49,806 nt of DNA, taken from NCBI GenBank assembly GCA_022705425.1, contig JAKJEM010000021.1:1-49806 (forward strand), given 5' to 3'. The stretch comes from Planctomycetota bacterium. Lineage in GTDB: Bacteria; Planctomycetota; Brocadiia; CAIUPP01. Numbering within the stretch: the first letter of the stretch is position 1; every line of letters begins with the position of its first letter. This document shows, piece after piece, positions 35,501 to 44,189 of the stretch. Under the pieces are notes generated by a model. The model was not told where the DNA came from, did not search any database, and saw nothing but the letters and a program-made list of their open reading frames with translations. The position numbers and the translations under genes are program-made.

Positions 35501-37004
35501 CGGGCGCTACGCGAACATCGGCAACGAAGAGGACATCGTTCAGGCGCCGTGGCTGCTCTACTTCCGCAGCGGCGACCGCAAGTACCTCAAGTTCGCCCAG
35601 CTCTGGACCCGGCACCTCATGGAGACCCAGTCTATTCGATGGCACAACACCTATCCCGAGTTTGCCGGCATGAGCCGGCGGCACCACTATACGGCCTGGA
35701 TCGGGCAGGGCGACTGGGGCCACACCATGCTCTGCCCCTTCGTGGAGTACTACCACGCCACAGGCTACACCCCGGCCTGGGAAATGGCCCTCCTGACGGC
35801 CAAGTCCATGCAGAACACCTGGGATGGCGCCTGGCGTTACATCTCGAACCCGCTCATCGGCAACATCCGCATGTATCTGGAGACCGGCGACAAGAGCTAC
35901 AAGGACGTGGCCGATCGCATCTGGAAGGACCTGATGTCCCCCGACCGCAACACATGGTTCAATGCGAGCCACGGTTCGCGTCTGTGTACCTGGTACGCCC
36001 GTTTCAACCCCGAATGCGAGCAGGCCTGGAAGACCTGGTCTCGCACCGGGCGCGACGTCGGCGACGGCAAACTCAAGCGCGAGTTCGACTACCTCGACAC
36101 CTTCGGGCCGCTGGGCGACATGACCGGCGACGAATGGTACGCGCATAAGGCGCGCTTCGAGCTCGACTCCTTCCGCAGTTACTACACCGGGCAGACGATG
36201 GGCGTGAACCCCATCTATCGCAGCATGGTGCCCACCATCACCCAGTACGTCATGGGAACGGTGCGCATGGCCCCCTTTGCCGCCGCCCAGATCGCGCGCT
36301 CCCGCGAGCTTTTCCCGGCGGAGCACGTCAACCTGTCGCGTCTCAAGGAGGTCGTCATCCGCAAGGACGCCGACGCCGACTTCGTGATCCTGATGAACAC
36401 GCAGAACGCCGCCTCGATCCGAATCACCGGCCCCGACGGCAAGCCCGCGACGTTCGCCGTGGACATGGTCTTCGAGGGCGACGGCGGCGCCAAGGGCGCC
36501 CGCGTCGGCAACGCCAGAGTCACCGTGAAGGCCGACGGAAAGACCGGCTTCTACCGCATGCCGGTCAACACGCTGCGCTACTTCGGTTGCTCCCTCCCCA
36601 AGGTCGCGTTGCTGGCGTCGAACATCCTCTACAGTGTCGCCGGCGCGCCGCTCTACGTCCGCGCCGACGACCTCGCGCCCGGCGGACGCGCGCGCGTCCT
36701 CATGGCCAGCACCCCCGGCAACTCCCTTGAAGTTTTCTCCCTCGACGGCAAGCGCCTCTTCTCGCAGACCTACGTCCGTCCGAGCAATGACGCTGTAGCC
36801 ATCGAGCACCGTTTCGACCTGCCCAAGGGCGCCGTCGTCAAACTCGGCGACAAGATCGGCATCGTTTTCCCCGACGTGGGGGATATCCCGCTCTTCCTGT
36901 CGCCGGAGGGTGTCTTCGACCTGCCGCCGGGCGTTCGTTCGGACAAACCGGCGGACACGCGCCTGTCCGATCTCAAGCAGGACATCAAGCTCGACTTGCA
37001 GTAG
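32580..37004 (+). CDS. 1474-residue secreted PcRGLX-like protein with an extra N-terminal domain
   Basis: The ATG at 32580 has GGGAGG five bases upstream and begins a signal peptide ending A-R-A. Residues about 25-340 look like a galactose-mutarotase-type beta-sandwich (Y-L-E-N-D-A-V-R-L-G-V, V-E-F-T-N-K-A-T-G), and 350-510 form a second beta domain. From about 520 the PcRGLX-like core begins (F-P-V-R-L-G-V-P-L-P-E-G-A-F, S-A-K-W-L-M-A-D-F). D640-R-N-G-D-G-R-F-D-D-S-E651 is a canonical EF-hand calcium loop. Residues about 915-1260 form a helical toroid with many Trp and His. The C-terminal part begins V-I-R-K-D-A-D-A-D-F, a divergent form of the shared module, but lacks R-W-F-A-P. It lies 136 bp after the 1173-residue paralogue. 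An exo-acting lyase or hydrolase is plausible; the substrate is unknown. Confidence 0.8.
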   Translation: MKWRMAAVAAVLALSVQARADEVKAYQKDVELETRRAGQVEKFGQKRWYLENDAVRLGVIDDPGGAVVEFTNKATGTNHVAGEVWSRRTPEGVEKRVGWGWKDTLLDNAGDPREKQMMYQPYTVETLEGPQGARTIKVTGRTAEQQVERWMTLRPDSAELLVKIRVTNISDKPRRLWVRWHPYSYLSADKFGDSGCVIVPGPGAQARKIRVGWGWDHWFRVHEPYWIAGDFKSGEGLFLTFEKDKQAILMTWTDYGARSVRKGALTLEPFPAPEMYPAGGAVEWSGTYFPFTRETPPERIPLGIIADKAEQARARQFLANVKPADHMALLNSYTFIQTAQFDWQHRRRDLLGLRDWGFADCAIVGYPIQGIPARVRMVGGVFDSAPKIKGFPAAPAIRFNITITDQNGVQIFRTGESFNVFPGIPNQNSFDREIPVPTLGIPDGRYTLKVEALDILGGKPFHSHQVEAVIFGKRMEIEQARLAAELEKGDGERPFVKALAALDDVKVEKGVAVIPVGVEDGSNVKRESFPVRLGVPLPEGAFKAGTPARLLSPEGKPVPAQIETANVWPDGSAKWLMADFQADCPANGFAFYKMEVGRAGPPARANLATEMADAIEVNTGPMWLRISKKEVAIPGELFIDRNGDGRFDDSERLILPSQPGDCWWQGEKEQYTLQFSGEAVDGQAPGVRIERNGPESAVVRILGWHVAKDGRRPAFSEVRIEVSRGKAWLNLWHRVTFAGNPWRDRIKSYGLTLRFKPGLYEKTLFAVDGQTLTADGQARLSQKGPDASEIASDSRVIARGGRASGAMTLAGAQGTALVYLRNLWQMYPKKLTTDPKSGLVQLHYWPVEAGVHTFEPNEEYWIPSSSDSAACGTGANRVQEIVLDFSGQVQPVQAEAVYNEPVVACTPPKWVQKTYVLNNLYPRDPARYPDVEQFCSNVIDFYDRNREFFQWYGHWEYGTLHNVFKVGLYQWLVVGRYANIGNEEDIVQAPWLLYFRSGDRKYLKFAQLWTRHLMETQSIRWHNTYPEFAGMSRRHHYTAWIGQGDWGHTMLCPFVEYYHATGYTPAWEMALLTAKSMQNTWDGAWRYISNPLIGNIRMYLETGDKSYKDVADRIWKDLMSPDRNTWFNASHGSRLCTWYARFNPECEQAWKTWSRTGRDVGDGKLKREFDYLDTFGPLGDMTGDEWYAHKARFELDSFRSYYTGQTMGVNPIYRSMVPTITQYVMGTVRMAPFAAAQIARSRELFPAEHVNLSRLKEVVIRKDADADFVILMNTQNAASIRITGPDGKPATFAVDMVFEGDGGAKGARVGNARVTVKADGKTGFYRMPVNTLRYFGCSLPKVALLASNILYSVAGAPLYVRADDLAPGGRARVLMASTPGNSLEVFSLDGKRLFSQTYVRPSNDAVAIEHRFDLPKGAVVKLGDKIGIVFPDVGDIPLFLSPEGVFDLPPGVRSDKPADTRLSDLKQDIKLDLQ

Positions 37005-37081
37005 AGGCCGCTTCTTCGCACAATACCGCTCCGAGGACACAACGCGGGGGCGCAGCCGGCGAAGCGCCGTGCACAGGGCGC

Positions 37082-37104
37082 ATGCGGGCTGCGCCTCCCG
37101 CATT
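37082..37104 (+). other. Possible intergenic hairpin
   Basis: ATGCGGG and CCCGCAT are perfect seven-base complements around an eight-base loop, followed by only two or three T. It sits before the UroD-like gene. It may be a weak terminator or a processing hairpin. Confidence 0.35.
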
Positions 37105-37122
37105 TCATCGGAGGCGAAGGAG

Positions 37123-38268
37123 ATGCCCAGGAAGACACGTAAGACGCCCGCAGAGGCACGCCACTGGCCCGAACTCCACCGCGCCGTCTGCTTCGGCGAG
37201 GCCGGCGGGCGCATCATCTGGCAGCCCCGAATCCAGTGTTGGTACAGCGACCGCCGCTTCGCCGGGCAGCCCCTCCCCAAACCCTATGAGGGAATGACCA
37301 TCCCCCAGATTCACCGCGCGCTCGACTGTTCCGCGCGCTGTTACTGGTTCAACCCCTCCTTCAAGCCCGTCGAGCACCCCGCCGTCCGGCGCGTCTCACG
37401 GCAACTGAACTCCACCGACGTCGAAACCGCGATCGAAACCCCCGTCGGACGCCAGACGATCATCGAGCGCGCCACCGACAGCAGCGCCCGCCGCATCCAT
37501 GTCAAGTGGGAAATCGCCGATTCCGACGAACTCAAGGTCGCCATCTGGCGCGTCGAGAACATGACCTGGACCTGGGATCAGGCTGCTTTTGACAAGGCCT
37601 TCGCCGAATGGGGGGACCTGGGCGCGCCCACGGTCTTCATGCCCCGCGTCAACGTCCAGGACCTCTACATCAACACGATGGGCACGCAGAACGCCATCTA
37701 CGCCCTGCACGACTGGACCGACCTTGTCGAAGCCTACTTCCGCGCCCTCGACGAAAGCCACGACCGCCTCATGGACGTTATGCTCACGTCGCCCATCGAG
37801 ATCATCAACTTCGGCGACAACCTCCACGGCGGCACTCTGCCCCCCTCGCTCTTCCGCAAGTACGTCCTGCCGGCCTACCAGCGCCGCTGCGAGAAGCTCC
37901 ACCGCGGGCGCAAGTTTCTGCACGCCCACTGGGATGGCGACACAAAGTCCCTGCTTCCCTTCGCCCGCGAGACCGGGCTCGACGGCATCGAGGCCATCAC
38001 CCCCAAACCCCAGGGGGACGTCACCCTCGAAGAGGTCAAGGCCGCCCTGGGCGACCGCATCTTCCTCATTGACGGCATCCCCGCCGTCTATTTCGACGAA
38101 ACCTTCCCTGTTTCCGTCCTGGAGGACTGCGCCCGGCGCTGCATCGAGCTCTTCGCGCCGCGCCTCATCCTCGGCATCTCCGACGAAATATCGTCCACCG
38201 GCGATATCGAGCGTATCCGCGTCGTCGGGCGGATCGTGGACGAATACAACGCCGCCCGGGGTTCATAG
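37123..38268 (+). CDS. Uroporphyrinogen-decarboxylase-like protein (catabolic UroD family)
   Basis: A 381-residue TIM-barrel protein of the UroD/MtaA family. The ATG at 37123 follows GAGGCGAAGGAG. C-terminal features include F-L-H-A-H-W-D-G-D, G-L-D-G-I-E-A-I-T-P-K-P-Q-G-D and I-L-G-I-S-D-E-I, which correspond to the H-x-C-G and substrate regions of the superfamily. Unlike HemE it lacks the N-terminal haem-pathway signature, and it stands at the end of a glycan locus, so it is more likely one of the many UroD-like proteins of PVC bacteria thought to take part in methyl transfer or demethylation. That role is inference; the reaction is unknown. Confidence 0.82.
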   Translation: MPRKTRKTPAEARHWPELHRAVCFGEAGGRIIWQPRIQCWYSDRRFAGQPLPKPYEGMTIPQIHRALDCSARCYWFNPSFKPVEHPAVRRVSRQLNSTDVETAIETPVGRQTIIERATDSSARRIHVKWEIADSDELKVAIWRVENMTWTWDQAAFDKAFAEWGDLGAPTVFMPRVNVQDLYINTMGTQNAIYALHDWTDLVEAYFRALDESHDRLMDVMLTSPIEIINFGDNLHGGTLPPSLFRKYVLPAYQRRCEKLHRGRKFLHAHWDGDTKSLLPFARETGLDGIEAITPKPQGDVTLEEVKAALGDRIFLIDGIPAVYFDETFPVSVLEDCARRCIELFAPRLILGISDEISSTGDIERIRVVGRIVDEYNAARGS

Positions 38269-38361
38269 CGTCCGGGGGGGGACACAAGGGGCGTGTCATT
38301 GTCGCGCGACGGCGCACCCTGCCGGGGGCGCGCTGCCGCCCTCCGCCGGCGGATAGGGGGG

Positions 38362-39177
38362 TCAGACCCGCGCGGGGGGGAAATCCCGGTGGAACTCCGC
38401 GTGCGTCGCCGTCCGGAACCCCAGCGCCTTCACCAGTTCCAGCAGCCGCCGCGTGGATTCCATCGCCGGGTCCTCCCGCAGCGAGGACCAGTCGTGCTGC
38501 ACAAAGCTCCACGTCAGCTTCCGCGCGGCGACGTAGTCCAGGTCCTTCCTCAGTCGCAGGAGATAGCGCTCCGAGAGGCCGTAGCCCATCACGTCGCGCA
38601 GCAGATGATCGGGCCAGCCCTGGCCGGGAATCTCGACGAGGTCGGCAAATCCCTGCGCCTCGTACCGGAAGGGCTGCACCTCGAAGGGGACCGGGTGCCC
38701 GTCGCGCGCGTTGCGCGTGTAGGTGCGCACGAAACGGATCCCCTCGCGCGAGAGCATCTCCAGCAGGTCGGGCCGGTCGCTGAGCCCGCGATAGGCCCCC
38801 GCCGGGCCGCAGAGACCGATCGGGCGCTTTCCCAGTGTCCGTTCCATGACGTCGCTTGCCCGCGCCACGTCGTCGCGGCACAGCGCCGGGCTGCCGCCGG
38901 GCAGGACCGTACGCCCGCGCGAATCCTCCTGGCACACGGTCTTCAGCGGCAGCGCGGAGTACGTGTACTGCTGGAAATCCACCAGGTCTCCCGCGAGGTC
39001 GCGCGCGCGCCGGAAGTCATCAGGCCGCTCCTCCATGGTCTGGCCCCGGACGAAGATCGTGCAGGGAACCGCAAGCGCCCGATGGACTGTGACGGCGGCT
39101 TCGAGAAAGGCGGACGCCACGCCCGGACGGCTCCAATCGTTCGACTCCAGATTGTAGCCGAGGAGGAAGGTGTGCAC
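38362..39177 (-). CDS. NodB-like polysaccharide-deacetylase-family protein lacking the metal histidines
   Basis: A 271-residue protein. The GTG at 39175-39177 has AAGGAG upstream. It has the general plan of NodB-fold proteins: a first strand F-L-L-G-Y-N-L-E-S-N-D-W, then C-T-I-F-V-R-G, and later R-P-I-G-L-C-G-P and E-I-P-G-Q-G-W. However, where deacetylases carry an H-x3-H metal motif this protein reads Q-Y-T-Y-S-A, and the first-strand aspartate is Asn. So it may not be a metal-dependent deacetylase, or it may have a shifted metal site. It has its own promoter and is convergent with locus B. Assignment to the family is good; activity is doubtful. Confidence 0.72.
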   Translation of the reverse strand: MHTFLLGYNLESNDWSRPGVASAFLEAAVTVHRALAVPCTIFVRGQTMEERPDDFRRARDLAGDLVDFQQYTYSALPLKTVCQEDSRGRTVLPGGSPALCRDDVARASDVMERTLGKRPIGLCGPAGAYRGLSDRPDLLEMLSREGIRFVRTYTRNARDGHPVPFEVQPFRYEAQGFADLVEIPGQGWPDHLLRDVMGYGLSERYLLRLRKDLDYVAARKLTWSFVQHDWSSLREDPAMESTRRLLELVKALGFRTATHAEFHRDFPPARV

Positions 39178-39235
39178 ACGAACTCCTTTGGCCCGCAAAG
39201 GGCGCAAGGCAAAACCGTTCAACAAGATGCGGCGG

Positions 39236-39265
39236 ATTCTAGCAGTGCGCGCCGCGCGAAGTCAA
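39236..39265 (-). promoter_or_regulatory. Promoter of the NodB-like gene
   Basis: Minus-strand TTGACT (39260-39265), an 18-bp spacer and TAGAAT (39236-39241), about 58 bases before the GTG start. Confidence 0.6.
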
Positions 39266-39346
39266 CCGGTTGAAATCGCGCGGCGGGAAGGATAGAGTTG
39301 ACTTATACGGCAAAGGACGAACGGTCTTCGGAGGCGCGGCGCGGGC

Positions 39347-40132
39347 ATGAAGCTGCTCTTTCTCGGTTCGGGCACGTCGCACGGCGTACCGGTCATCGGC
39401 TGCGATTGCGCCGTGTGCCGGTCCGGCGACCCGCGCAACCGCCGCACCCGAGCCTCCGTCCTCCTCCGGAACGGGCGCGCTACCCTCCTGATTGACACCC
39501 CCCCCGATTTTCGCGAGCAGATGCTCCGTCACGGCATCCGCAGCGTGGATGCCATCCTGTTCACCCACGCCCATGCCGACCACATCTTCGGCCTCGACGA
39601 CGTCCGAATCCTCTGCAACTGGCGGAAGGCCCCGATGCCGGTGTACGGCAGGCCGGACACCCTCGATCAACTCCGCCGCAAGTTCGATTACGTCTTCGAG
39701 ACGAAGGACTTCACACGCGGATGGGATATCCCGCGCCTGACCCTCCATCCCCTCGACGGAGCCGCCCGCATCTCCGGCGTCGGCGTCACCCCCGTGCCCA
39801 TCCGCCACGGTTGCGCGCTCATCCTGGGCTACCGCGTCGGCGGCCTGGCCTATCTCACCGATTGCAGCGCGGTGCCCGACGAGGCGATGTCGCTCCTGCG
39901 CGGCCTGGACACCCTGGTGATCGGCGCGATTCGCCACGAGCCGCACCCCACGCACTTCTCCCTGCGCGAGGCGCTGGACCTGGTCGAGTGTCTCGCCCCT
40001 CGGCGCGCCTTCATTACACACATCTCGCACCGTCTCGAACACGCGCAGACAGAGGCGAATCTGCCCCCGCGCGTTCGCCTGGCCTACGATGGTCTCGAAG
40101 TCGAGTTTCCCGCACCGGAGGACGAAGGATGA
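39347..40132 (+). CDS. PhnP-like MBL-fold metallohydrolase
   Basis: A 261-residue metallo-beta-lactamase-fold phosphodiesterase. It shows G-S-G-T-S-H-G-V-P at the start, the structural zinc motif G-C-D-C-A-V-C, the T-H-A-H-A-D-H catalytic metal motif, and C-terminal H-P-T-H-F and T-H-I-S-H. PhnP hydrolyses cyclic phosphodiesters in phosphonate use, but homologues outside phn operons, as here, have unknown substrates. The stop overlaps the nadA start (ATGA), so the two are coupled. Confidence 0.9.
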   Translation: MKLLFLGSGTSHGVPVIGCDCAVCRSGDPRNRRTRASVLLRNGRATLLIDTPPDFREQMLRHGIRSVDAILFTHAHADHIFGLDDVRILCNWRKAPMPVYGRPDTLDQLRRKFDYVFETKDFTRGWDIPRLTLHPLDGAARISGVGVTPVPIRHGCALILGYRVGGLAYLTDCSAVPDEAMSLLRGLDTLVIGAIRHEPHPTHFSLREALDLVECLAPRRAFITHISHRLEHAQTEANLPPRVRLAYDGLEVEFPAPEDEG

Positions 40133-41037
40133 GCGAGTCGCTGATTGAGAAGCTCCAGCGCCTGAAGCGCGAACGGCGCGCGGTGATCCTGGCGCACAAC
40201 TACCAGCGGCCGGAAGTGCAGGATGCCGCCGACTACGTCGGCGATTCCCTCGGCCTGTCGCGTCAGGCCGCCCGGACCGCCGCCGACGTGATCCTCTTCT
40301 GCGGCGTGGACTTCATGGCGGAGACCGCCGCGCTGCTCTGTCCGGGCAGGAAGGTCCTCGTGCCCGAGCCGCGCGCCGGCTGCCCCATGGCCAACATGGC
40401 CACGGCGCGCGAGCTGCGCCGCCTCAAGGAAACCCATCCCGATGCCGCCGTCGTTTGTTACGTCAACAGCAGCGCCGAGGTCAAGGCCGAAAGCGACGTC
40501 TGCTGCACCTCCGCCAACGCCGTCCGAGTCCTCGAAAGCCTTCCGCCGGAGCGCGAAATCCTCTTCGTCCCCGATCAGAGCCTGGGCGATTACGCCGCGC
40601 GAAAAAGCGGGCGCAAGGTCGTGCTCTGGCCCGGGTACTGTCCCACGCACCACCGCATCCTTGCCGAGGACATTCACCACGCGCGCGCCGCGCATCCCGG
40701 CGCTCTCGTCGTCGCCCACCCCGAGTGCACCCGCGACGTGCTCGACCTCTCCGACCACGTCGCCAGCACCACCGGCATTCTCGATTTCTGCCGCGCGAGT
40801 TCCGCCCGCGAGTTTGTCATCGGCACCGAGATCGGTCTCCTCCATCGCCTCGCCCGCGAGAACCCGGGCAAGGCGTTCTTCCCCGCCACCCCGCACTCCG
40901 ACTGCCCGAACATGAAGCTCAACACAATCGAGAAGATGGTCTGGTCCCTGGAGGACATGATCCATGAGGTGCGCGTCGAAGAACCGATCGCCTCTCGCGC
41001 GCGGCGCGCCATCGAGCGGATGCTGGCGATCCCCTGA
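40129..41037 (+). CDS. nadA: Quinolinate synthase
   Basis: A 302-residue enzyme of the short (Thermotoga-type) NadA class, forming quinolinate from iminoaspartate and dihydroxyacetone phosphate in NAD synthesis. The [4Fe-4S] cysteines are Cys85 (A-G-C-P-M-A-N), the Cys of G-Y-C-P-T-H-H and that of S-D-C-P-N-M-K. Further signatures are A-H-N-Y-Q-R-P-E-V-Q-D, V-C-Y-V-N-S-S-A-E-V-K, T-S-A-N-A-V and I-G-T-E-I-G-L. The start overlaps the phnP-like stop by four bases. nadB and nadC are not in the window. Confidence 0.97.
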   Translation: MSESLIEKLQRLKRERRAVILAHNYQRPEVQDAADYVGDSLGLSRQAARTAADVILFCGVDFMAETAALLCPGRKVLVPEPRAGCPMANMATARELRRLKETHPDAAVVCYVNSSAEVKAESDVCCTSANAVRVLESLPPEREILFVPDQSLGDYAARKSGRKVVLWPGYCPTHHRILAEDIHHARAAHPGALVVAHPECTRDVLDLSDHVASTTGILDFCRASSAREFVIGTEIGLLHRLARENPGKAFFPATPHSDCPNMKLNTIEKMVWSLEDMIHEVRVEEPIASRARRAIERMLAIP

Positions 41038-41063
41038 GCGCCGCCATCCCTGGCGCGCCTCGT

Positions 41064-41092
41064 TTGAACGCCTCCGCCGCATCTGATAGAGT
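41064..41092 (+). promoter_or_regulatory. Promoter of the manA group
   Basis: TTGAAC (41064-41069), a 17-bp spacer and TAGAGT (41087-41092), 50 bases before manA. Confidence 0.6.
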
Positions 41093-41142
41093 GCGCGTAT
41101 CCCCCTGGCGGGGATGCTCCCGGTATCCACCAGGCATCTGCC

Positions 41143-42105
41143 ATGCACGTCGGTCCGCTGGTCTTTGATGAGGTTCTCGAAGCCCGTCCCTGGGGCGGTC
41201 GCGCGCTGGCGCGCCGCGCCGGAAAGCGCCTGCCGCCGGGCGTCCCGGTAGGGGAGTCTTGGGAGATTTCCGACCGGAACGTCGTCCGCAGCGGTCCATT
41301 GGCCGGGCGAACGCTCGGCGACCTCGTCCGCACGCATTCGGCGCAACTGCTCGGACGGCGTCGCGCCGAGGCCTTTCCACTCCTGGTCAAACTGATTGAC
41401 GCGCAGGAATGGCTCTCCGTCCAGGTTCATCCCGACGACACCCTCGCCCGGCGTCTCGCCCTGGGGCCCTGGGGCAAGACCGAAGCGTGGTACATCCTCT
41501 CGGCGGCTTCGGGGGCGGAGATGATCTCCGGCGTGCGCCCGGGCGGAGCCGCTCGTCTCGGCGAACTGGCCCGATCCGGTGAAATCGCCGGATATCTCCG
41601 CCGTGCGCGCCCCAGGACGGGGGACGCCTGGTACTGCCCCGCCGGCGCGGTCCATGCCCTCGGGCCGGGCCTGCTGGTCCTTGAAGTGCAACAGAACTCC
41701 GACCTCACCTTTCGGTTGTATGACTGGGGGCGCAAGGGCTTGGATGGCCGACCGCGCGCGCTGCACGTGGAGGAGTCCCTTCGGGCCGCCGGCGACGGAA
41801 GCCGGACGGTGTCGCGCTGTACGGGCCGGGCCTTGCGCGGGCTGGGATTCCCGGCCCGGCGGCGCGTGGCCTGCGAAAAGTTTGTGATGGACGAGTGGCG
41901 CATTGCCCGTCCCGTCCGGCGGCATAAGGGCCGCGCCTTTGAGATACTCCACGTCGTCGAGGGCGCAGGCGTCCTGCGCGACGGCCTCTGGCCCGAGGCG
42001 CGCCTGCGCCGGGGAACGACCGTTCTGATGCCCGCCGGCGTGGCGGAATATGAGGTACTCCCCTCGCGGGGATTGCGGATCATTCGTGCAGCGGAAGGGG
42101 AGTGA
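41143..42105 (+). CDS. manA: Mannose-6-phosphate isomerase, class I short type
   Basis: A 320-residue cupin-type isomerase interconverting mannose 6-phosphate and fructose 6-phosphate. Zinc ligands and signatures: V-Q-V-H-P-D-D, K-T-E-A-W-Y-I-L, the G-A-V-H-A-L-G segment and V-Q-Q-N-S-D-L-T-F-R-L-Y-D-W. It resembles the Bacillus-type enzyme of about 315 residues. The stop overlaps a GTG that might start the next gene, so it is in an operon with rluB. Confidence 0.95.
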   Translation: MHVGPLVFDEVLEARPWGGRALARRAGKRLPPGVPVGESWEISDRNVVRSGPLAGRTLGDLVRTHSAQLLGRRRAEAFPLLVKLIDAQEWLSVQVHPDDTLARRLALGPWGKTEAWYILSAASGAEMISGVRPGGAARLGELARSGEIAGYLRRARPRTGDAWYCPAGAVHALGPGLLVLEVQQNSDLTFRLYDWGRKGLDGRPRALHVEESLRAAGDGSRTVSRCTGRALRGLGFPARRRVACEKFVMDEWRIARPVRRHKGRAFEILHVVEGAGVLRDGLWPEARLRRGTTVLMPAGVAEYEVLPSRGLRIIRAAEGE

Positions 42106-42110
42106 GTCCG

Positions 42111-42892
42111 ATGGCGCTGGAACGACTGCAAAAAGTGCTCGCGGCGGCGGGGCTCGGCTCGCGCCGCGCCTGCGAGGTCCTCATCACACAGGGTCGCGTG
42201 ACCGTGGACGGCAAGGTCGCGTCCGAACTGGGCACCAAGGTGGACATCGAAACGCAGCACGTCCGATGCGACGGCGAACCCGTCCGCCCCGAACGCAAGG
42301 TGTACTTCCTCATCAACAAGCCCAAGGGATACGTCTCGACCAGCCAGGACGAGCGCGGACGCCCGCGCGTGATTGATCTCCTCCCCATGCACGGCGAGCG
42401 CCTCTTCACCGTCGGACGTCTCGACGCCGACACCGAGGGGCTCCTCATCGTGACGAACGACGGCGACTTCGCCCAGCGCATCGCCCATCCGCGATACGGC
42501 GTCGAGAAGACCTATCGTGCGCTCGTCAAGGGCGCTGTGAACAACGGCGCAAAGCAGGACCTTCTCGCCGGGGTGTGGGTGGCCGGCTGTCGTTGCGCCG
42601 CCTCATGGGTGAAGGTTCTCAAGCGCGCCCCCCATGAATCCACGGTGGAGATCACGATCCACGAAGGCCGCAACCGCGAGGTGCGCCGGATGCTCGCCAA
42701 GGTCGGGCATCCCGTCCTGCATCTCCGCCGCGTCCGGATCGGTCCCCTCGAAGAGCCGGCCCTGCGTCTCGGGCAGGTGCGACGGTTGACGCCCGAAGAG
42801 GTGCAGGCGCTCCTGGCCGCGTCCAAGCCCTCGGGGCGCACGCCGCGCGGGCCCCGAGGCCCGGCGCGCAAATCCTATCGGAAGGTGGAACG

Positions 42893-42896
<4 letters not shown>
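42111..42896 (+). CDS. RluB/RsuA-family pseudouridine synthase
   Basis: A 261-residue rRNA pseudouridine synthase. The N-terminal S4 RNA-binding domain (L-Q-K-V-L-A-A-A-G-L-G-S-R-R) is followed by the catalytic domain with G-R-L-D-A-D-T-E-G-L-L, where the Asp near residue 104 is the nucleophile, and by E-G-R-N-R-E-V-R-R-M. I take the ATG at 42111; a GTG at 42102 would overlap the manA stop and is also possible. The thiC start overlaps its stop by four bases. The basic C-terminal tail is common in this subfamily. RluB (23S) is more likely than RsuA but is not certain. Confidence 0.93.
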
Positions 42897-44154
<1,258 letters not shown>

Positions 44155-44189
44155 TCCGCGGTCAACGCTTCTCGAAGAAGGAGCGCGGC

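Noticed and set aside
37123..38268. HemE, the haem-pathway uroporphyrinogen decarboxylase
   Set aside because: No haem genes nearby, the N-terminal signature of HemE is missing, and the gene ends a glycan locus, so a catabolic UroD-like protein fits better.
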